This document shows, piece after piece, positions 24,443 through 31,797 of a DNA stretch of 64,000 nucleotides (the first letter of the stretch is position 1; every line of letters starts with the position of its first letter). Source of the DNA: Rossellomorea aquimaris TF-12 (lineage in GTDB: Bacteria > Bacillota > Bacilli > Bacillales > Bacillaceae_B); the NCBI RefSeq assembly GCF_001648555.1, contig NZ_LQXM01000030.1, positions 496,001 through 560,000 on the forward strand, read 5' to 3'. The notes under the pieces are model-generated. The model had not been told where the DNA came from and made no database searches. It saw only the letters and a list, made by a program, of their open reading frames with translations. The translations under genes and the position numbers were made by a program.

Positions 24443-25516
24443 ATGAATTTTCTTAAAAAATTTCAATTTGTCGGGGGTAGGATTGCCAAGACAGGGTTAG
24501 CTGTTTTTCTAACAGCACTCGTTTGTGAATTACTGAACTGGCCGGCTACCTTTGCTGTGATCACAGCAATCGTGACCATTGAGCCAACTGCTGCCAACTC
24601 GATCAAGAAAGCATTTATTCGTTTTCCAGCATCCGCTATAGGTGCTTTATTCGCCGTCATCATTGCTTCTTTATTTGGAGATCACCCCATTACTTATGCA
24701 TTTGTGGCTCTCCTAACCATTATCACGTGTCACAGGCTTCATCTAGGAGCCGGTATATTGGTGGCTACACTCACAGGAATCGCAATGATCCCTACCATCC
24801 ATGACCATTATGTTGCTACGTTCTTCATTCGTCTTGGGACCACAACGATTGGCTTGATTATCTCAACTTTAGTCAATTTATTGATTCTTCCACCAAAATA
24901 CTCTAATGCTATCACCACGAAAATCCATAACCTATATTTTAAAACAGGTAATCTATTGGAGAAACGAGGTACGGAGGTTCTTCAAAACCAACCTCTTGAT
25001 CGAGAAACAAAATTAATTTTCAATGATATTTTACGTGAGATTGAATCAACGGATACCTTATGTGAATACCAAAAGGAAGAATGGAAGCTTCATCGCTCAA
25101 GTCGACAAGAATTACGTTATTTTCATTATGAATACAAGAAACTCAATCTTCTTAGGCAAATTCTTTTTCATATTGGAAATCTAATTTATCTTCCTGTACA
25201 GCATTATTCATTTAGTGAAGAAGAGCAAGAACGCATTCTTAACGCTACACAATCATTAAAAGGAATTATGCACCACCCTTCATTTCTTATTGAGGACCAA
25301 CATTTCACATTAATGAAGGACTTGTTAGAGGAGTTTTGGGAGGATCACGATGACCTTCATAGTAAACCTTTTCAATCTATTAAACAGCATTTCTCGTGTG
25401 AAACTGTCTTATTGTACGAATTGTTATCGATTCACGACTTAGTAGAGGAATTGAGCGAAGTTCATCTATTGGAGGCTCAACATGAAAACGTACTAGAAAA
25501 GACATTGCAACCATAA
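24443..25516 (+). CDS. Aromatic acid exporter-like membrane protein (ArAE/FUSC type)
   Basis: 357 residues. The first 155 hold about five membrane helices with the stretch WPATFAVITAIVTIEPT, typical of the ArAE_1 (DUF939) half of fusaric acid/aromatic acid exporters; the Bacillus YgaE and YqjA proteins are of this kind. The remaining 200 residues are a soluble, mostly helical cytoplasmic domain. The proposed role is efflux of aromatic carboxylates, which would be of interest in a phenylacetate degrader, but no direct link is visible. A terminator hairpin follows the stop. Confidence 0.75.
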   Translation: MNFLKKFQFVGGRIAKTGLAVFLTALVCELLNWPATFAVITAIVTIEPTAANSIKKAFIRFPASAIGALFAVIIASLFGDHPITYAFVALLTIITCHRLHLGAGILVATLTGIAMIPTIHDHYVATFFIRLGTTTIGLIISTLVNLLILPPKYSNAITTKIHNLYFKTGNLLEKRGTEVLQNQPLDRETKLIFNDILREIESTDTLCEYQKEEWKLHRSSRQELRYFHYEYKKLNLLRQILFHIGNLIYLPVQHYSFSEEEQERILNATQSLKGIMHHPSFLIEDQHFTLMKDLLEEFWEDHDDLHSKPFQSIKQHFSCETVLLYELLSIHDLVEELSEVHLLEAQHENVLEKTLQP

Positions 25517-25553
25517 AAAAAGGAATCAGCTTATCTAGGCCGATTCCTTTTTT
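25515..25553. terminator. Terminator hairpin
   Basis: AAAAAAGGAATC pairs with GATTCCTTTTTT across a 12-nt loop, directly after the ArAE-like gene. Confidence 0.85.
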
Positions 25554-25597
25554 ATTTGGCTGTCCGAGTAAAGTTTTGGGATATTTCACAGAAGTAA

Positions 25598-25676
25598 CAA
25601 GAGGGTGGTGAGCCTCCTTCTTGCACATACTTGATGACAGAGTTATTAACCGAATACATGTTAAATAACAACATTT
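25598..25676. repeat. Interspersed Bacillus-type repeat, copy 1 (partial)
   Basis: TTGCACATACTTGATGACAG followed by AGTTATTAACCGAATACATG matches stretches at 37412-37460 and 58696-58746, and the inverse of 53981-53999. Only this half of the composite repeat is present here. It is non-coding. Confidence 0.65.
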
Positions 25677-25693
25677 TTTGCGAAAAGAGCCAT

Positions 25694-26860
25694 TTATTTT
25701 AAAGCATTCTTAGCCAACATACCAATAACCATATCATCCATAGGAGGGTTATGAAGTCCAGCTCTCACATCACGATAGAAGCGTTGCATAGGATTTGACT
25801 TAAATAAACTTCTTGCTCCAACAATTCTCATGGCTGTATCTACTATATGAAAAGCACTATTCGTTACGATATGTTTCACTGCTGATAGTTCAGCTGCCAT
25901 ATCCTTTCTCTTATGAGGTTCCTTCACCCATTTATCGGCGACAGAATAGAGAACCTGTCTTGCTTTGAAGAGTTCTAACTCAATTTCTCCAATTTTCCTC
26001 TGTACTTCTGGAACATCCTTAATTGGTCCAGGTAAGCTATTAGGGGAATATTCCTTGGCGAATTCAATTGCATAGTTCCTTGCAGCAATAGCTACGCCTA
26101 TATAGCAGGCAGGTATATGGAGCAGCCATGCTTTAGGGAGATGATTGGTCCCCCTTGGATTTACACTGTCTCGCTCCACTAATGACGAATGTGACAGCTC
26201 TACACCTTCAAGGATGAGATCATCACTTCCAGTCCCCTTCATGGAGATAGAGTCCCATGTTTCTTCTATTCTGACACCGTCTTTTTTATGATCAACTAAA
26301 AAGAAACCTTTTTCGTCTGTTTCACCAATTCTTGTCGATACTAAAGAATAGTCCAATGCTTGAGCCATGGAGGTAAAGGTTTTACGGCCATTTAATATCC
26401 AGCCGGTTTTTGTTTCTATTGCTTTCGTTTCAGGAAGACCTCCCCTGGTTGGACTACCAGTTGCAGGTTCTGTGGCTGCTCGATTGATCAGCGCTTTATG
26501 CTGAACAATTTCTTCACAAAGCCCTTTAAAAACATCTTCTTTCCAAGGCCGATTTTCCGTTAATTCCATTAATCCTCCAAGATGCCACCCAATCGATAAT
26601 GCAGTTGCCGCATCTCCGGTAGCTAAGCGTTCTTGAACCATCACAAGTTCATATAAACTAATTTCGTCTCCCCCGTACTCTTTTGGCAACGTTAATTTTG
26701 TGTAATCTTTCCTCTGCAAATCAGTAAAGTTTTCAAACGGAAAAGCATCTTCCCGATCATAGCTTTCAGCCCGTTTCGAAAACGTATCGCCTAATTCTCC
26801 GGCTAATTCAATTAGCTTCCTTTGTCGGTCATTCTGAATAAATGTTTCATATATATCCAA
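25694..26860 (-). CDS. Acyl-CoA dehydrogenase family protein (YdbM-like)
   Basis: 388 residues with the acyl-CoA dehydrogenase layout: N-terminal helical domain, central beta domain (INRAATEPATGSPTRGG, GWILNGRKTFTSMA, MKGTGSDDLILEGVEL) and C-terminal four-helix domain. FAD-contacting segments are recognisable, and a catalytic carboxylate equivalent cannot be placed with confidence. It resembles B. subtilis YdbM. Family reactions are alpha,beta-dehydrogenation of acyl-CoAs, but some relatives act as flavin-dependent monooxygenases on other substrates. It stands alone, with AGGAGG before the ATG. Confidence 0.83.
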   Translation of the reverse strand: MDIYETFIQNDRQRKLIELAGELGDTFSKRAESYDREDAFPFENFTDLQRKDYTKLTLPKEYGGDEISLYELVMVQERLATGDAATALSIGWHLGGLMELTENRPWKEDVFKGLCEEIVQHKALINRAATEPATGSPTRGGLPETKAIETKTGWILNGRKTFTSMAQALDYSLVSTRIGETDEKGFFLVDHKKDGVRIEETWDSISMKGTGSDDLILEGVELSHSSLVERDSVNPRGTNHLPKAWLLHIPACYIGVAIAARNYAIEFAKEYSPNSLPGPIKDVPEVQRKIGEIELELFKARQVLYSVADKWVKEPHKRKDMAAELSAVKHIVTNSAFHIVDTAMRIVGARSLFKSNPMQRFYRDVRAGLHNPPMDDMVIGMLAKNALK

Positions 26861-27041
26861 TTTTTACGCCTCCTCCTTTTACCTCTTGCTCTTATATTAG
26901 TCAATTTATGATGTCAGTTCAAAGATATTGTCTACTAATCCTATCTGAATTAAAAATAATCAATTATCCGTATATTTTCACTCATTTAAACCATTCTAAA
27001 GACTAGATATATTCTACTGAAAGCTAATTGGAGGAATAAGG

Positions 27042-27542
27042 ATGAAGAAGAACAAAAGTAAAATCTACATACTAATCATCATGCTTATATCTTGGTTATC
27101 TTTATTATTCGTCGGAAAAGAAAACATTAAAAAATATTTACCTGCCTCGATATTCATGTCATCTCTTGTATTTGCTGAAAATATCTTAGCAGAAAAAATA
27201 AAGTGGTGGACGATTCCTGTTAAACTGGTTCCTAATGTAAATGGCATCCTTCCATTCGTTTTAGGTTCATTTCTAACAGGCTCCATTTGGATATTGAAAT
27301 TAACCTATCGGAATTTTTATTTATACTTAATCGTCAATATTGTGGTCGACTCCCTTTTTACCTATCCATTTTATACTTTATTTAGACGCCTTGGTGTTTG
27401 GAGGCTGATTCGCTTATCTCAATTTCAATTGTCCCTCCTGTTCTTTTATAAATCCTTGCTTATGTATGCCTTTCAGCGATATATCGTAGAGCCACTGAGA
27501 GATCGGGATAATGAAAAAAGACCTGTTACTGACATTCAGTAA
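27042..27542 (+). CDS. Membrane protein of unknown function
   Basis: 166 residues, about four predicted membrane helices (residues about 8-24, 30-48, 66-90, 95-120) and a charged C-terminal tail. The opening MKKNKSKIYILIIMLISWLS and internal GILPFVLGSFLTGSIWIL are of a type seen in uncharacterised Bacillus membrane proteins. GGAGG precedes the ATG. The stop codon lies inside the terminator hairpin at 27520-27553. No function is assigned. Confidence 0.7.
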   Translation: MKKNKSKIYILIIMLISWLSLLFVGKENIKKYLPASIFMSSLVFAENILAEKIKWWTIPVKLVPNVNGILPFVLGSFLTGSIWILKLTYRNFYLYLIVNIVVDSLFTYPFYTLFRRLGVWRLIRLSQFQLSLLFFYKSLLMYAFQRYIVEPLRDRDNEKRPVTDIQ

Positions 27543-27553
27543 CAGGTCTTCTT
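27520..27553. terminator. Bidirectional terminator overlapping a stop codon
   Basis: AAGACCTGTTACTGA pairs with TCAGTAACAGGTCTT. The last four codons and stop of the upstream membrane protein lie in the stem. Confidence 0.88.
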
Positions 27554-27555
27554 AA

Positions 27556-29010
27556 TTAAGATATGTTTTCTTTATCCGTTATATATTCTTGCTCCCAATA
27601 CTCTGCATTCTTGATTCCCAGCTTTGTAGAGTTAAACACAGGGTCAAGACCTTGCTTCTTCTGCTCTTCGTAATCTTTAAGAGCCCGTAATGCCGGTTTT
27701 GCGAGTATGAGAATGGCAATAAGGTTAAGCCATACCATGATTCCAAGACCAATATCCCCAAGGGCCCATGCTAGTGCCGCTTCTCTTACAGCACCGTAAA
27801 ATGTAGCTCCAAGAAGAATTACCTTTAATATAATCATAGCTACCTTTGTATTTTTCCCTCGTAATAAATAGGCTACATTCGTTTCAGCCATGTAATAGTA
27901 AGCCATAATCGTTGTAAAGGCAAAGAAGAAAAGAGCAACAGCTACAAAGGAAGCACCGAATCCAGGAATAACCGATTCAATCGCTGCTTGTGTGTAGCCA
28001 GGACCTGCTTCTATTCCTTCTAAATTATTTGCAAGCATTGTGCCATCTGGCCCTTCCGTATTGAATGATCCTGTAAATAAAATCATAAAGGCCGTAGCCG
28101 AACAAACTAAGATAGTATCAATGTATACTGAAAACGCTTGAACAAGCCCTTGCTTTGCTGGGTGGGAAACCTCAGCTGCCGCAGCAGCATGTGGCCCTGT
28201 ACCTTGACCTGCTTCATTGGAATAGATTCCTCGTTTTACTCCCCATGATACTGCCATACCGATGATTCCACCAAAAGCTGAATCAATTCCGAATGCACTT
28301 TTGAAAATAAGAGCAAAAACAGCTGGAATTTCCGTAATATTCATCCCTACAATAACAAGGGATAGAAGGATATAGGCAACGGCCATAAATGGTACTACGT
28401 AAGATGCCACTCCAGCAATACGTTTAACCCCACCGAAAATGATGACCCCAATTAATACAACTAGTCCAATTCCTGTTATGGTTGTGTTCAGACCAAATGC
28501 ATTTTCCAGACCAAGTGCAATAGAGTTCGATTGAATCCCCGGCATTAGGATACTCATAGCCAGTAAGGTAGCGAATGAGAATAGAACGGCATACCATTTC
28601 CAGCCAATTCCTTTTTCTATGTAGTAGGCTGGTCCCCCACGGTATTCACCATCCTGCTTTACTTTATAAATCTGAGCAAGAGTTGATTCGATAAATGCAC
28701 TACTGGCACCAATAAAGGCGATTGTCCACATCCAGAAAACAGCTCCCGGACCTCCAAAGGCAATGGCTGTTGCCGTACCTGCGATGTTCCCTGTTCCAAC
28801 ACGACCAGATAAAGAAAGGGCCAAGGCCTGGAAAGAAGAAACCCCTGCTTCTGAGCTGCCACCCTTAAACATTTGGACAACCATGTCCTTAATAAGACGA
28901 ACTTGTAAAAACCTTGTTAAAATAGAAAATAATAAGCCCACACCTAAACAAAAATAAATCATGACAGGAGACCACAATATTCCTACTAACCATCCAATAA
29001 AATCTTCCAC
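27556..29010 (-). CDS. Alanine/glycine:sodium symporter (AGCS family)
   Basis: 484 residues with about 11 membrane helices. The AGCS signature is clear: SLSGRVGTGNIAGTATAIAF and GGPGAVFWMWTIAFIG, plus GIYSNEAGQGTGPHAAAAAE. Members (AlsT, GlnT, AgcS) import alanine, glycine or glutamine with sodium. The start is GTG after GGGGGAAA. On the minus strand TTGTCT and TATAAT, 18 nt apart, form a likely promoter near 29055-29085. The gene is alone, so its exact substrate is open. Confidence 0.9.
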   Translation of the reverse strand: MEDFIGWLVGILWSPVMIYFCLGVGLLFSILTRFLQVRLIKDMVVQMFKGGSSEAGVSSFQALALSLSGRVGTGNIAGTATAIAFGGPGAVFWMWTIAFIGASSAFIESTLAQIYKVKQDGEYRGGPAYYIEKGIGWKWYAVLFSFATLLAMSILMPGIQSNSIALGLENAFGLNTTITGIGLVVLIGVIIFGGVKRIAGVASYVVPFMAVAYILLSLVIVGMNITEIPAVFALIFKSAFGIDSAFGGIIGMAVSWGVKRGIYSNEAGQGTGPHAAAAAEVSHPAKQGLVQAFSVYIDTILVCSATAFMILFTGSFNTEGPDGTMLANNLEGIEAGPGYTQAAIESVIPGFGASFVAVALFFFAFTTIMAYYYMAETNVAYLLRGKNTKVAMIILKVILLGATFYGAVREAALAWALGDIGLGIMVWLNLIAILILAKPALRALKDYEEQKKQGLDPVFNSTKLGIKNAEYWEQEYITDKENIS

Positions 29011-29186
29011 CGCATTTCCCCCTTTTTCGTAAAAAATTATCTAACTATTAAGAATTATATTTTATTTGACACAATTTAGACAATCTTTTTTTACGACTTT
29101 TTTCAAAAACAGACAAAAAACGGTGTAGAATCAGTAATTTTATTAAAAAGTTTTTTGGACACCCTAAGAAAAAGGAGGCAATCTAT

Positions 29187-29435
29187 ATGTCAAAAAGAAA
29201 AATTCTTGTTCCTGAAGCTCGAGATGCTATGGATCAATTAAAAGCAAAGGTTTCAGGTACGTTGGATCCAAAAGAAGCTAAATATGAAGTGGCAAGAGAA
29301 CAGGGGATTCCTTTAGAAAGGGGCTATAATGGTAAACTAACCTCTCTTCAAGCCGGAAAAGTCGGTGGAAAACTAGGAGGAAATATGGTGAAGGAATTAG
29401 TCAGAATGGCACAGGAAAATCTAAATAAACAATAG
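29187..29435 (+). CDS. Alpha/beta-type small acid-soluble spore protein
   Basis: 82 residues. The GPR protease recognition region KYEVAREQGIPL and the C-terminal DNA-binding segment GKVGGKLGGNMVKELVRMAQ are diagnostic of alpha/beta SASPs, which coat spore DNA and protect it from UV and heat. The N-terminus (MSKRKILVPEARDAMDQLK) is longer and more basic than in the major SASPs, which suggests a minor member. AAGGAGG precedes the ATG. Expression would be expected in the forespore under sigma-G, but a clear sigma-G promoter could not be picked out. Confidence 0.9.
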   Translation: MSKRKILVPEARDAMDQLKAKVSGTLDPKEAKYEVAREQGIPLERGYNGKLTSLQAGKVGGKLGGNMVKELVRMAQENLNKQ

Positions 29436-29506
29436 TGCATAAAAAAATCCCTGAAGCCGAATTGGCCACATGGGATTTTGTTGGTATGGTGGTTATGTTC
29501 ACAATT

Positions 29507-29671
29507 TGGCACAATTATGACTCAAAGTGGCACAATTATGGACGTTTCTGGCCCAATTCCAATTGAAAGTGGCCCAATTGTGCGAGTTCTTGCGCAATCC
29601 ATATCATTTTATAAATAAATGTGTGAAAATGCACCGAGAATGTGCGAAACCAAGCTATAAATGTGCGAAAT
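29507..29671. repeat. 21-bp-phased repeat with TGGCACAATT / ATGTGCGAAA units
   Basis: TGG(C/C)(A/C)CAATT-type units start at 29507, 29528, 29549, 29570 and 29591, exactly 21 bp apart. ATGTG(C/T)GAAA units follow at 29619, 29640 and 29661, also 21 bp apart. The unit differs from the arrays at 13425 and 21267 but the period is the same. It is non-coding. Confidence 0.75.
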
Positions 29672-29699
29672 TGTGAAACGCTCACCCATTTTCACCCAA

Positions 29700-30212
29700 C
29701 TAATAACCCGTTACATGCTTCATCACTTCTTCATCATCTTCCTTTTCTTTTCCAATAACAGACATGCCTCCATCCGCTTCAAGAATGACCATATTCACGT
29801 CCTTCAAGGAGCCGTATCCTGCGTCGCGTACTGCTTGAAGTACTTCCATTTCAGCAATTCTTTCTTTTTTCATCATCTCTCGAATATAGTCGTCTCGATA
29901 AAACAGCAGAGTTGGTGAAGATTTCACTAACCGATCAATCAGATGTGAACGAACAGACAGCCAGGCTACGACATACTGCATCACAATTAAAACCAGATAG
30001 GCTGTAATACCTTCCAACAAGGGAACTTTTTTATTTAAGAGAATAATCCCCAGTACAGATCCTATTCCCACAGTCACCACTAAATCGAAGGCATTCATCT
30101 TTGAAAGGGTCCGCTTTCCTGATATGCGTAAAAGGACTACAAGAGAAAGATAGGCCAACACCCCCACTACTATGATTCGGTAAATTCCATACCATGTTCC
30201 AAAAAACATCAT
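29700..30212 (-). CDS. DUF421 (YetF-type) membrane protein
   Basis: 170 residues: three membrane helices (residues about 8-28, 40-60, 64-85) and a small soluble DUF421 domain. RISGKRTLSKMNAFDLVVTV and GIGSVLGIILL are family hallmarks. YetF-type proteins are spore or cell membrane proteins; some help spore germination receptor function, but many are uncharacterised. This one is on the short side. AAAGGTGAT lies before a pair of ATGs. It is monocistronic. Confidence 0.83.
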   Translation of the reverse strand: MMFFGTWYGIYRIIVVGVLAYLSLVVLLRISGKRTLSKMNAFDLVVTVGIGSVLGIILLNKKVPLLEGITAYLVLIVMQYVVAWLSVRSHLIDRLVKSSPTLLFYRDDYIREMMKKERIAEMEVLQAVRDAGYGSLKDVNMVILEADGGMSVIGKEKEDDEEVMKHVTGY

Positions 30213-30269
30213 TTATCACCTTTCACTCATTTTTTTCATGTGATTCCCCTTCTATATACACCTAAAACG

Positions 30270-30875
30270 TTATTTTTCAGCTAAAATCTTTTTTAATATA
30301 TCAAGATCACTGTACATTTTCTTTAAAAGTGTTCGGTTATAAAATATTGACGCAGGATGAAAGGTTGGAAAAATGGCGTATTCTTCCTTTGAGGTGACCC
30401 ATTCATTGGTATCAAGACTCATTAATCTTCTTATAGGAGAGTGAAGAAGTTGTCCATGAACCTTGGATATAGTGTATTTTTTACCTAATAATCTTTGTAA
30501 TCCTATATTTCCTAATGTCACAAGTTGCTTTGGCTTAATATGCTCCATCTCATAATCCAATATAGGTGCATGAGCAATCTGCTCTTTCATTGTAGGAGCT
30601 CTATTTTTATGTCCAACCTTTTTATATGGTCTACTTCTTACTGAGGAGGTAAAATAGACGTCCTCTCTTGATACACCGAGATACTCAAGGCATTCATTTA
30701 ATACCTTCCCGGCTCTTCCGCTAAAGGGAATTCCATTGTGAATCTCCGTTTCTCCAGGGGCTTCACCTACAACCATAAGTGTTGGATTCACAGGACCCCT
30801 TCCATAGACAAACCCTTCACACGGATAGGGTTCCATTCTTTTTTTACATAACTCAACTAATTCATCAGGTATCAC
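30270..30875 (-). CDS. Uracil-DNA glycosylase-like protein (family 4-like)
   Basis: 201 residues from the GTG at 30873-30875, which has AAGGAGG 6 nt upstream. The open frame extends to 31067 but that part lacks a ribosome binding site and overlaps the divergent gene. Motif 1, VGEAPGETEIHNGIPFSGRA, and motif 3, TFHPASIFYN, are those of the UDG superfamily, which removes uracil from DNA. Two N-terminal cysteines (LCKKRMEPYPCEG) are present, but the position that is CRP in family 4 enzymes reads SRP (SSVRSRPYKK). The iron-sulfur cluster may therefore be lost or altered. Confidence 0.8.
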   Translation of the reverse strand: MIPDELVELCKKRMEPYPCEGFVYGRGPVNPTLMVVGEAPGETEIHNGIPFSGRAGKVLNECLEYLGVSREDVYFTSSVRSRPYKKVGHKNRAPTMKEQIAHAPILDYEMEHIKPKQLVTLGNIGLQRLLGKKYTISKVHGQLLHSPIRRLMSLDTNEWVTSKEEYAIFPTFHPASIFYNRTLLKKMYSDLDILKKILAEK

Positions 30876-30996
30876 ATTCTTCCTCCTTCCTGTTATCTTC
30901 GTTATACCCATAGATGAAGTGTTTGAACACATTCCTATGTTTATTCCAGGGCTGCAGAAGGAATAGTATGGATACATAAAAAAGGAGATGATTTGA

Positions 30997-31419
30997 TTGT
31001 CAACAGCAGAAATAAAACAACAGATTCTTGGTGTTCTTGAAGAGAGTAAAGTCGGAACGTTAGCCACTGTAAAAAATAATAAACCTCACTCACGTTACAT
31101 GACGTATTATCATGACGATCTCACTCTTTACACACCAACTAGTAAAGATACTCATAAAACAGATGAAATAGACGATAATCCTAATGTCCACATACTTCTT
31201 GGATATGAAGGAAGGGGATACGGTGATACATTTGTTGAAATTGAAGGAAAGGCATCCATTGAAGACTCTTCAGAATATAAGGAAAAGCTATGGAACGAGC
31301 ATTTAAAGAAATGGTTCGAGGGACCAAATGACCCGAATTATATCGTTTTAAAGATTGAACCTACTCTCATTCGCTTAATGAATGATGATGAAGGCTCACC
31401 ACATACATTAGAATTATAA
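30997..31419 (+). CDS. ydaG: General stress protein 26-like, pyridoxamine-phosphate-oxidase fold (YdaG)
   Basis: 140 residues, the same length as B. subtilis YdaG. It starts at TTG, about 10 nt after AAAGGAG. The split-barrel flavin-binding fold of PNPOx-like proteins is indicated by GTLATVKNNKPHSRYM and by DTFVEIEGKASI. Such proteins bind FMN, and YdaG belongs to the sigma-B general stress regulon in B. subtilis; the enzymatic activity is unknown. The stop is followed at once by a strong promoter (31421-31449) that does not lead to any ORF. Confidence 0.82.
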   Translation: MSTAEIKQQILGVLEESKVGTLATVKNNKPHSRYMTYYHDDLTLYTPTSKDTHKTDEIDDNPNVHILLGYEGRGYGDTFVEIEGKASIEDSSEYKEKLWNEHLKKWFEGPNDPNYIVLKIEPTLIRLMNDDEGSPHTLEL

Positions 31420-31420
31420 G

Positions 31421-31449
31421 TTGACAATACTTTATTAACATGGTATATT
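31421..31449 (+). promoter_or_regulatory. Strong sigma-A promoter without a downstream gene
   Basis: TTGACA (31421-31426), a 17-nt spacer and TATATT (31444-31449) nearly match the vegetative consensus. It begins 2 nt after the ydaG stop and points into a 350-nt non-coding stretch. Confidence 0.6.
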
Positions 31450-31455
31450 TTTTTA

Positions 31456-31797
31456 TTGTAAACTTGTAACATACATTAAAACGATGAATTAGATAAATTG
31501 TAATTCTAATACGTTTTGATTTAACAACTTATTCACACTGGATCGGCTTCGGAGCCGTTAGGATGTAAGAGAGGTAGGGCTTACGTCGTTTAGGTATATC
31601 AAACGACTCAAGGAATTGCCCGCGGCTGTTTATTATCTACAAACATTAAGATATAAATATATTTACTTGTGATGTTGCAAGTTACAGTAAATGCCTTATT
31701 CCGATTAAGGCAAATAACTAGAGGGATTACTAACGGGATGATTAGCCCTCTACTGATAGAAAACACCTCAAAAGGGTTACCCTTTTGAGGTGTTTTT
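31456..31797 (+). ncRNA. Candidate structured non-coding RNA, about 340 nt
   Basis: No ORF or ribosome binding site is visible, but a strong promoter precedes it and a 17-bp terminator ends it (31760-31796). Hairpins inside: CGGCT-TCGG-AGCCG near 31543; GATGTAAG with CTTACGTC; GTCGTTT with AAACGAC, sharing the GTC of the previous stem so the two may switch; GCCTTA with TAAGGC near 31693; TAGAGGG with CCCTCTA. I do not recognise it as 6S, tmRNA, SRP RNA, RNase P or a known riboswitch. It might instead be a leftover of a mobile element end. Confidence 0.45.
31760..31796. terminator. Bidirectional terminator
   Basis: AAAACACCTCAAAAGGG pairs with CCCTTTTGAGGTGTTTT around TTA, followed by TTT. 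It abuts the stop codon of the minus-strand ABC gene. Confidence 0.92.

Noticed and set aside
30876..31067. N-terminal extension of the uracil-DNA glycosylase-like protein
   Set aside because: The extension overlaps the divergent ydaG start and has no ribosome binding site, while the GTG at 30873-30875 has a good one.
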